Positions 18,232-23,646 of a DNA stretch of 34,620 nucleotides are shown in pieces. Every line of letters begins with the position of its first letter. Position 1 is the first letter of the stretch. The position numbers were made by a program, and so were the translations under genes. Origin of the DNA: an uncultured Eubacteriales bacterium (GTDB lineage: Bacteria > Bacillota > Clostridia > Christensenellales > Christensenellaceae); assembly GCA_900545085.1 (NCBI GenBank), contig UQXU01000010.1, positions 1 through 34,620 on the forward strand, read 5' to 3'. Under the pieces are notes generated by a model that ran no database searches, was not told the DNA's origin, and saw nothing but the letters and a program-made list of their open reading frames with translations.

Positions 18232-18486
18232 TCAAAGTCTCTTAATATAATTAGAGATAAACTCTTCGAGAAGCTCGTCCCTGTCCAAACTCGTTATAAG
18301 CTTGCGCGCTCCGTTATGACTTGTTATGTAGGTAGGGTCTCCGGAAATAATATAGCCCACAAGCTGATTGAGCGGATCGTATCCCTTTTGTCTCATAGCA
18401 TCACATACGAGTTTGATTATACCGCGCACAGGATTTTCTACGTCCTTCGAAAAAGAGAACGTGGTAGTCTTATCTGATACTTTCAT
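18232..18486 (-). CDS. ireB: IreB family regulatory phosphoprotein (DUF965)
   Basis: An 84-residue protein that matches IreB along its whole length: TTTFSFSKD near the N-terminus, then [30 protein letters not shown] in two pieces and [15 protein letters not shown]. In Enterococcus, IreB is a small cytoplasmic substrate of the PASTA-domain kinase IreK and negatively affects cephalosporin resistance; phosphorylation occurs at N-terminal threonines. Threonines 7-9 here are candidates by position, which is inference. No kinase gene is in the window. It is the first gene of the ireB-ruvX-DUF1292 unit, with AAAGGGCGG before the ATG and a strong promoter upstream. Confidence 0.94.
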   Translation of the reverse strand: MKVSDKTTTFSFSKDVENPVRGIIKLVCDAMRQKGYDPLNQLVGYIISGDPTYITSHNGARKLITSLDRDELLEEFISNYIKRL

Positions 18487-18534
18487 AAATTCCGCCCTTT
18501 CATGCGCAAATCAAAGCGCAGGTTTCTTGTCATA

Positions 18535-18563
18535 ATTATATAACATATCGTTGCTTTTTTCAA
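18535..18563 (-). promoter_or_regulatory. Promoter for ireB-ruvX-DUF1292
   Basis: Minus strand: TTGAAA (18558-18563), 17-bp spacer, TATAAT (18535-18540). Near-consensus vegetative promoter, about 50 bp upstream of the ireB ATG. Confidence 0.88.
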
Positions 18564-18633
18564 CAGCGGATATTCCAACAGCATAAAAACTTAACGCTGA
18601 TTTTACCTAAACAAGCCCGAATCTTCATGCTGT

Positions 18634-18669
18634 TAAAAAACTGCCTCCTTCCTAAATTAAGAAGGAGGC
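18634..18669 (-). terminator. Strong rho-independent terminator after the 47-aa gene
   Basis: Perfect 9-bp stem GCCTCCTTC / GAAGGAGGC (18643-18651 and 18661-18669), 9-nt loop, followed on the minus strand by AGTTTTTTAA. It closes the transcript of the 47-residue gene and its upstream neighbours. Confidence 0.92.
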
Positions 18670-18713
18670 ATCCTTTAACTTTTATCCCGGACGGAATACC
18701 CGCCCCGGCTCCT

Positions 18714-18857
18714 TTAGCATCGGCACATTCTGGCTATACTCTTTTTGCAGTGCTTGCACACTCTGCGCACTTTAGGCTCTACGCAGGGCGCAGCGCACGC
18801 CATAGCAATGCCCGCGGCCATGCCTGCCGCCGCACAAACAAACGCAATCGGTTTCAT
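18714..18857 (-). CDS. Small cysteine-rich membrane peptide (47 aa)
   Basis: I do not recognise a family. An ATG at 18855-18857 with an ideal AAAGGAG eight bases upstream opens a 47-codon frame ending in TAA at 18714-18716. Residues 4-23 form a hydrophobic alanine/glycine-rich segment with small residues (a membrane helix or an uncleaved signal). The C-terminal half is basic and holds CKHC (34-37) and CRC (45-47), plus single cysteines at 8, 21 and 25. It lies 92 bp after the cysteine desulfurase gene and 45 bp before a strong terminator. The ribosome site, fitting terminator and cysteine pattern together support a real gene; the length alone would not. An N-in orientation with the basic CxxC tail in the cytoplasm would fit positive-inside reasoning only weakly. 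Confidence 0.65.
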   Translation of the reverse strand: MKPIAFVCAAAGMAAGIAMACAAPCVEPKVRRVCKHCKKSIARMCRC

Positions 18858-18949
18858 AACACACACTCCTTTCGACACTCAAACTCGGAGAAAGCTTCTC
18901 CTCATGAGTAGTATGTGCTAAGTGCAAAACGGTCTGCTGGAAATTTTCG

Positions 18950-20149
18950 TCACTTTTTTACGCGAAGGTCCTTGACCGCCGCCGAGAGAACGTCTACGGC
19001 ATAATTTATATCCTCGATAGTATTGTATCTTCCAATCGTGAATCTCAAACTTCCTCTAAGCAGCTTTTCAGGTATTCCAATCGCTTTAAGCACATGAGGC
19101 GGCTCCAGAGAGCCTGCTTCGCACGCCGCGCCCGCAGAGCATGACACTCCCGCCATATCCAGTCTGAAAAGAAGAGCTTCCGATGTAATATCTTCAAATG
19201 TAAAATGCGCATTTCCCGGAACGCGAGCCGTAGGGTTTCCGTTAAGTCTGCTTCCCGGAATTTCGCTGAGAACGCGAGACACCATATGCTCTCTCAGCTC
19301 TAAAATTTTGCTTTCCGTCTCTTTCATATCCAACATAGCCAACTCAGCCGCTTTTCCCATGCCGACTATCCCGGCTACGTTTTCAGTCCCTGCGCGCCGC
19401 GCTCCCTCCTGAGAGCCTCCGTTCATAAACGATTTAACGCTGTTTGCGCCGCTGCGTATGTACAGCGCACCCACGCCCTTCGGTCCGTAAAATTTGTGTG
19501 CAGACATTGTCAGCATATCCACGCCCAGCTCGTTTACATCTATCGGAATATGTCCGGCAGCCTGTACAGCATCCGTGTGCATCAATACTTCCATATCTCT
19601 TGCAACTTTGCTGATAGAAGCTATATCGTTTATAGTTCCTATCTCATTGTTTGCCAGCATTACGCTTATAAGAACCGTATCCGGTCTGACCGCGCGCTCA
19701 ACTGCTTCCGCTGAGACAGATCCATATTTATCCACATTTAAAAATGTAATCGCGTATCCCCGTTTTCTCAAATCCAGACATGTGTTTATAACGGCATGAT
19801 GCTCCGCCTTTGTCGTTATAATATGATCTCCTTCTTCTTCTATAACGGAATAATACAACGGACCGTGCATAGCCCAATTATCGCCCTCTGTTCCGCCGCT
19901 GGTAAAATAAACATCTGACGCTTTTTTAGCGCCGATTAACTTAGCTACCTGTTCGCGTGCATTCTCCACCGCGGCGTTCGCACGTCTGCCTTTCTCATAG
20001 ACAGCAGAAGCATTCCCGTAATTCTCCGTGAGATAAGGTATCATAGCCTCAAGAACTTCAGGACGCATTTTCGTCGTCGCCGCATTGTCAAGATAAACAT
20101 CTCGCTTTTTATTTGGCATAATCCGGTTCCCCTTCGGAATATCAGCCAT
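18950..20149 (-). CDS. Cysteine desulfurase (NifS/IscS family)
   Basis: A PLP enzyme that removes sulfur from cysteine as an enzyme-bound persulfide for Fe-S clusters, thio-modified tRNA or cofactor sulfuration. The 399 residues contain YLDNAATT (19-26), SGGTEGDNWA (84-93), HTDAVQAAGH (191-200), the PLP lysine K219 in SAHKFYGPKGVG, and the catalytic Cys343 in SCSAGAACEAGSLEP. The short loop around Cys343 resembles group I enzymes. The ATG at 20147-20149 has AGGAGG at good spacing, so the long N-terminus is kept, although the fold could start at Met11. No IscU-type scaffold is nearby; instead it follows the molybdopterin-binding gene by 24 bp, hinting at sulfuration of a molybdenum cofactor. 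That link is inference. Confidence 0.95.
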   Translation of the reverse strand: MADIPKGNRIMPNKKRDVYLDNAATTKMRPEVLEAMIPYLTENYGNASAVYEKGRRANAAVENAREQVAKLIGAKKASDVYFTSGGTEGDNWAMHGPLYYSVIEEEGDHIITTKAEHHAVINTCLDLRKRGYAITFLNVDKYGSVSAEAVERAVRPDTVLISVMLANNEIGTINDIASISKVARDMEVLMHTDAVQAAGHIPIDVNELGVDMLTMSAHKFYGPKGVGALYIRSGANSVKSFMNGGSQEGARRAGTENVAGIVGMGKAAELAMLDMKETESKILELREHMVSRVLSEIPGSRLNGNPTARVPGNAHFTFEDITSEALLFRLDMAGVSCSAGAACEAGSLEPPHVLKAIGIPEKLLRGSLRFTIGRYNTIEDINYAVDVLSAAVKDLRVKK

Positions 20150-20173
20150 TTTGCTTTTCCTCCTAGCTATTAT

Positions 20174-21187
20174 TTATGCTCCAAAACCGCACCTAGGAAA
20201 AGTGCAGTCTTCACACCCTCTGCAAAGCCCGCCCTGGGCAAGCTTTTTTATATCCTGTTTAGTCGGCCGTTCTCCTGCGACTATTCTCGGAACTATCAGA
20301 TCGAAAACCGTTCTGCGTGCAAACATAACGCATCCCGGCAAACCCACCACGGGTATATCGTTAAAATACGCCAGCATGAACATAGCGCCCGGCAGCACAG
20401 GCGCGCCGTAAGACACTACGTCCGCTCCGGAAAGTCTTATCCCCGCAGGCGTTCTATCGTCTGGATCCACAGACATGCCTCCCGTGACCGCTACCATTTC
20501 CGCGCCGTTTTGTATACATTTTTTTATGCTGTCCGATATCGCCTGCGCATCGTCCCCGGGGAAGAGTTGCTCTGTCACATCACAGCCAAGCTCGGAGAAT
20601 TTATCGCGCATAACCGGACCGAATGTGTCTTTTATCAATCCGTCTTTTATCTCGCTGCCTGTCGTAACCAAGCCTATTTTTAATTTTTTTAGAGGCTTGA
20701 CATATATCAGCGGCTGAGTCAGCACTTCCCGCGCCCAATCTCCGACCTTTTTTTCGACAACAAGAGGAATAACTCTCGTCCCTGCTATTTTCTCTCCTTT
20801 TGATACCAGTCTGTCTCCGCGCAGAGAAGCGAACATTATGTCGTCCTCTTCCAATAAACGCAAAAGTCTCTCTTCGTCTATCTTCAGCAGTCCGTCAAAT
20901 TCCGCGAAAAAATCTATCTTGCCTTCATTCGGCTCGCTCAACGTCACTCCGCTGCCCTTCGCGCATTCTGCTATTATACGCGCCGCATCGTTCTCATGCA
21001 GCCTGCCTCCGTCCAGCTCCAGAACGTACAGATTCAGCTTCCCCATGCTTTTGAGCACGGGGATGTCCTCCGGCACAATTACATGTCCCTTTTTAAAGCG
21101 GCTTCCTTTGAAGCTGCCTCTGATTATCTGCGTCAGATCATGCGCAAGCACATGTCCTACCGCATTCTCAATGCCGACTGTTTTCAT
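20174..21187 (-). CDS. MoeA-like molybdopterin-binding protein with C-terminal four-Cys motif
   Basis: A 337-residue protein with a MoCF-biosynthesis (MogA/MoeA-like) fold from about 165 to 310: IGLVTTGSEI (171-180), the VTGGMSVDPDDRTP loop (234-247) and VVGLPGCVMFA (280-290). The first 150 residues are not those of ordinary MoeA. The last 16 residues carry C322, C325, C328 and C333 in GLCRGCEDCTFPRCGFG, spacing that suggests an Fe-S cluster or zinc site. I think it belongs to the clostridial molybdopterin-binding proteins found with molybdenum hydroxylases, but no hydroxylase is in the window. AAGGATG precedes the ATG. A palindrome overlapping a possible promoter lies about 45 bp upstream. 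It is the first gene of a unit with the desulfurase. Confidence 0.9.
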   Translation of the reverse strand: MKTVGIENAVGHVLAHDLTQIIRGSFKGSRFKKGHVIVPEDIPVLKSMGKLNLYVLELDGGRLHENDAARIIAECAKGSGVTLSEPNEGKIDFFAEFDGLLKIDEERLLRLLEEDDIMFASLRGDRLVSKGEKIAGTRVIPLVVEKKVGDWAREVLTQPLIYVKPLKKLKIGLVTTGSEIKDGLIKDTFGPVMRDKFSELGCDVTEQLFPGDDAQAISDSIKKCIQNGAEMVAVTGGMSVDPDDRTPAGIRLSGADVVSYGAPVLPGAMFMLAYFNDIPVVGLPGCVMFARRTVFDLIVPRIVAGERPTKQDIKKLAQGGLCRGCEDCTFPRCGFGA

Positions 21188-21226
21188 AATTCAACATCCT
21201 TATTCTGATACCGACTATTTATTTTT

Positions 21227-21249
21227 ATTGTATCACACTTTAGCGTGAT
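21227..21249 (-). promoter_or_regulatory. Candidate -10 and operator palindrome upstream of the molybdopterin-binding gene
   Basis: On the minus strand ATCACGC-TAAA-GTGTGAT (21232-21249) is an 18-bp inverted repeat with one mismatch per arm. Its distal end merges into TGATACAAT, an extended -10 (TACAAT at 21227-21232). There is no good -35, which would fit an activator-dependent or repressor-controlled promoter. Confidence 0.4.
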
Positions 21250-21461
21250 TTACTATCTTAAACAATGGCTATACAATAGTTTTTCTTTTCACAATTTGTA
21301 TATTCTCCACTCATTTATTTTCTACATCCTTTTATATTTCCTAAACCATTTGTTCAGACATTTTTCACCTGTATCTATATATTTTCGGCACAAAAAATAT
21401 TATGTACAACTTTTAACAGGCAGCTCCAAACAGCCTTAACAATATTCATATACAATAATAG

Positions 21462-21473
21462 TGTTCCGGAACA
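21462..21473. repeat. Perfect 12-bp palindrome upstream of the TasA-like gene
   Basis: TGTTCCGGAACA is a perfect palindrome 41 bp before the ATG and just after a TACAAT box (21451-21456) on the plus strand. Position near a possible transcription start suggests an operator, but a short palindrome can arise by chance. Confidence 0.4.
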
Positions 21474-21514
21474 ATTTTTGCACGCGGCAGTAAACAAATA
21501 AAGGAGCCTTATCC

Positions 21515-22549
21515 ATGAAAATAAGAAAAAGACACGTCATCGCAGGCGCAGCAGTCTGCGTCGCGGCCATATCTGCTTTGAGCATCGGCTTCGCTTCCTG
21601 GCACACAGACATAACTGCAAACGGAAGCGTGACCGCCTCGGGCAAATGGAGCGTCGAAATAACCGACGCTAAGCTATCCACTTCTACCGGAGCTTCCACA
21701 TCTAAAGAGACAACGACATACTCTCTCACGCGCACAGGCGTAAAAGGCGACGCGCTTATCGCATCCGTAATATCCGCCGGCACATGGGTCGACGACGAAA
21801 GCCTAATCGGCACACAGTCTGACGAAGCCATGAGCAAGTACACGAATTATTACGCCGTAGATACTTCCAAGTTTGATATGAGCAATATCTCCGGTATGAC
21901 TAAGGACGACATTGCAAAAATCACTTCTGACGACAGCACTCTGGTAATCTCCGACAACCTCAAAATGTATTACCGCTACCTCAATCCTGCTTCAAGCTAT
22001 GATAATAAAGTCTCCGCAGCCTGCGCTGAAAAAGTCGTAGACGGCCTTATAAACGACACTTTCACTCTTTTGCAGAGCTTCGCTCCGGACAAATATCAAG
22101 ACTATGCTCTCTATTATCTCTCCGCTTCGGGCGGCAAATTCAGCTACAGCATCGCAGCTATGGAAAGCGAAACGGAGAGTATCCCTTCTGACGACGAAGC
22201 TGTCGTAATCAACGGCGCGGAGGCCAATTTCGCAGACGTCAGCTTCGGACTGCCGGGCGCTTGGGCTGAATACACAATTACAGTCGCAAACAGCGGCACC
22301 GTTGACGCCAGCCTTGCCGATGCAGTAATCGAGCTTTCTACAGATAGCGACCAGCTCGAATTGGACAAGCCCGACCTTTCCGACGAAACTCTGAAGCCCG
22401 GCGAATCCTGCACAGTTACATTTGTAGTTAAAGTTCCGGACAGCGTGACCGGCGATCTCGATGCTTCAGGTGCGCTTTCCGTTAAACTGCCTTATAGTCA
22501 AGCTGCCGTAGAAGCCGCTCCGTCCGCTTCTCACAGTCACATCAGCTAA
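21515..22549 (+). CDS. TasA/camelysin-like secreted protein with SipW-type signal peptide
   Basis: A 344-residue secreted protein. The N-terminus has a basic start, a hydrophobic stretch (8-26) and GFASWHTDITANG, matching SipW-dependent signal peptides in which a Trp/Phe-x-x-D segment follows the cut. The early strand region NGSVTASGKWSVEI (36-49) and a late Ig-like strand region (about 230-325, with LPGAWAEYTITVANSGTVDA split around 245-264) resemble the two halves of the TasA/camelysin fold. Between them is an insert of about 150 residues with no motif I know, which makes it longer than TasA (about 260). It ends in a His/Ser tail and has no LPxTG anchor. AAAGGAG precedes the ATG. The next gene, 93 bp on, is a SipW-like peptidase, the likely processing enzyme. 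By analogy it may form extracellular fibres; that is inference. Confidence 0.82.
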   Translation: MKIRKRHVIAGAAVCVAAISALSIGFASWHTDITANGSVTASGKWSVEITDAKLSTSTGASTSKETTTYSLTRTGVKGDALIASVISAGTWVDDESLIGTQSDEAMSKYTNYYAVDTSKFDMSNISGMTKDDIAKITSDDSTLVISDNLKMYYRYLNPASSYDNKVSAACAEKVVDGLINDTFTLLQSFAPDKYQDYALYYLSASGGKFSYSIAAMESETESIPSDDEAVVINGAEANFADVSFGLPGAWAEYTITVANSGTVDASLADAVIELSTDSDQLELDKPDLSDETLKPGESCTVTFVVKVPDSVTGDLDASGALSVKLPYSQAAVEAAPSASHSHIS

Positions 22550-22575
22550 CATCTTATTTTAAAAAATCTCAGATG

Positions 22576-22602
22576 ACGGCGCCTCTAACGTATGCGCCGT
22601 TA
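22576..22602 (+). terminator. Weak hairpin between the secreted-protein and peptidase genes
   Basis: ACGGCGC / GCGCCGT stem (22576-22582 and 22594-22600) with an 11-nt loop, then TTATTCTGTTT. The U tract is interrupted, so it may only attenuate, giving more of the abundant secreted protein than of its peptidase. Confidence 0.45.
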
Positions 22603-22642
22603 TTCTGTTTATTAAAACAGCGACTCATTCGGAGAAATAATA

Positions 22643-23158
22643 ATGCAAAAAAATATAACAATCGAAAACGACTGCAATTCAGTAAATGATTTAGAAAAAA
22701 ACAGCCTTATAGATAATAACGACGAAATCAAATCTAAAGCAGAAGCTGAAAAGCCAATATGCGCTTGGCATATAGTACGCTGGGGAATATTTTTTCTTAT
22801 AATTGTATCTATAACGGCTTTCTTCATCGGTTTACTTCCCATCTCTCCTGTGGCCATAGCCACGGGAAGCATGGAGCCGGCAATAAATATAGGAGACGTA
22901 GTAATCGTAAACAAGACAAGCGCAGATGAGCTGAACACAGGAGATATAATACAATACCGCAGCGGGGACAGTACGATTATACACAGAATAGCCGCTAAAA
23001 AAGCCGCTTCTGACGGCGATTGGCAATTTATAACAAAAGGTGATAACAACAACGGTGCGGACGCCGTTCCTGTAAGCTCGGATCAAATTTTGGGCAAAGT
23101 CGTCCTCGTCATCCCAAACGCAGGCAAAGCTGCATTATGGTTAAACAATACAATTTAA
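22643..23158 (+). CDS. SipW-like signal peptidase I (ER/archaeal type)
   Basis: A 171-residue membrane peptidase of family S26B. It has a cytoplasmic N-terminus (1-40, acidic and polar), one membrane segment (about 46-70), and the catalytic serine S76 in ATGSMEP (73-79). The second catalytic residue is a histidine, H114 in TIIHRIA, instead of the lysine of ordinary bacterial signal peptidases; KGDNNNGAD (132-140) follows. The Ser-His type is that of SipW, which in Bacillus processes TasA and TapA. A second C-terminal membrane helix is not evident, so it is somewhat shorter than Bacillus SipW. GGAG lies eight bases before the ATG. It follows its likely substrate gene and is followed by a terminator. 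Confidence 0.92.
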   Translation: MQKNITIENDCNSVNDLEKNSLIDNNDEIKSKAEAEKPICAWHIVRWGIFFLIIVSITAFFIGLLPISPVAIATGSMEPAINIGDVVIVNKTSADELNTGDIIQYRSGDSTIIHRIAAKKAASDGDWQFITKGDNNNGADAVPVSSDQILGKVVLVIPNAGKAALWLNNTI

Positions 23159-23170
23159 ATCATATAGCGC

Positions 23171-23216
23171 AAAACCCTGTCTGCAAAATCTGCAAACAGG
23201 GTTTTCGGTTATTTTT
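23171..23216 (+). terminator. Rho-independent terminator after the SipW-like gene
   Basis: Perfect 10-bp stem AAAACCCTGT / ACAGGGTTTT (23171-23180 and 23196-23205), 15-nt loop, followed on the plus strand by CGGTTATTTTT. It lies between convergent genes and touches the stop codon of the minus-strand 97-aa gene, which it may also help terminate. Confidence 0.85.
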
Positions 23217-23508
23217 ATGAATCGTATGCCGCGGCTTTCTGCTCCGTCACATATGTTTTACGGTGCTCAGCTGTGCTGCACCCGGCTTCTTCTTTATCAA
23301 AAACGATGCTCATTTCATATTTCTGACCTGTCGTCCTGAGCGCCTGCTCAAGAATAGCCATCTTCCAAAGTTCCGTTGCTTTTTGGTTTGCGTGATAAAC
23401 CATCTTTATGTCCATATCCAGCATTTTCGCTGTATTCAGCGTCGAATCCAGCCTCTCAAAAAGCTCCCAAAAATCCCAAACTTCTACTTTCAGTGTTTTT
23501 TTACTCAA
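23215..23508 (-). CDS. Unrecognised 97-aa protein (TTG start)
   Basis: I do not recognise this protein. The frame stays open to an ATG at 23589, but the best start is TTG at 23506-23508, eight bases after AGGGGGG, giving 97 residues from MSKKTLKVEVWDFW. It is soluble, with no signal or membrane segment, and looks alpha/beta: a strand (KVEVW), helices around LFERLDSTLNTAKM and ATELWKMAILEQAL, and a strand KYEMSIVF. A short Cys/His region (CSTAEH) is near the end. The longer frame would place the start upstream of a 7-bp hairpin and inside the promoter region, so I reject it. It is flanked by the convergent SipW terminator and by an inverted-repeat-rich region, and appears to be a single-gene unit. 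Confidence 0.65.
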   Translation of the reverse strand: MSKKTLKVEVWDFWELFERLDSTLNTAKMLDMDIKMVYHANQKATELWKMAILEQALRTTGQKYEMSIVFDKEEAGCSTAEHRKTYVTEQKAAAYDS

Positions 23509-23525
23509 ACTGTTATCCCCCCTTT

Positions 23526-23557
23526 TGTAGGTTGATTCTGTCTGTTTATTACCTACA
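23526..23557 (-). promoter_or_regulatory. Leader hairpin just before the 97-aa gene
   Basis: TGTAGGT (23526-23532) and ACCTACA (23551-23557) form a 7-bp stem with an 18-nt loop in the predicted leader, ending right at the AAAAGGGGGG ribosome site. TATAAT-like boxes lie upstream at 23563-23568 and 23591-23596, without convincing -35 boxes. Confidence 0.45.
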
Positions 23558-23609
23558 CCTATATTATATGCCCGGAGTGATTCAGGCATGATTATAGGGA
23601 GTTTTTTCC

Positions 23610-23636
23610 GTGTAAAAAATCTGATATTTTTTACAC
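23610..23636. repeat. Perfect 11-bp AT-rich inverted repeat after sbcC
   Basis: GTGTAAAAAAT (23610-23620), 5-nt loop, then ATTTTTTACAC (23626-23636). It starts 11 bp past the sbcC stop. It could be a weak sbcC terminator, since the stem itself holds a T run, or an operator for the downstream 97-aa gene. There is no T run after the stem on the minus strand. Confidence 0.7.
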
Positions 23637-23646
23637 TAACTGAGTA

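Larger units (their letters stand above)
21188..21514. other. AT-rich divergent intergenic region
   Basis: This 327-bp gap lies between the minus-strand molybdopterin-binding gene and the plus-strand secreted-protein gene. It is clearly more AT-rich than its surroundings and I see no supported gene in it. It holds a palindrome at 21232-21249, a palindrome at 21462-21473, and several weak promoter-like pairs. For the plus strand these are TTTACT/TACAAT with a 17-bp spacer (21249-21277) and TTCAGA/TATATA with a 17-bp spacer near 21355-21382; none is convincing alone. Confidence 0.7.

Noticed and set aside
18890..18904. GGAGAA-AGC-TTCTCC palindrome between the desulfurase and the 47-aa gene
   Set aside because: The loop is only three bases and neither strand has a T run, so it is not a terminator; no other support for an operator.
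23509..23589. N-terminal extension of the 97-aa protein to an ATG at 23589
   Set aside because: No ribosome site at that ATG, and the segment holds promoter-like boxes and a leader hairpin, while the TTG at 23508 has a strong ribosome site.
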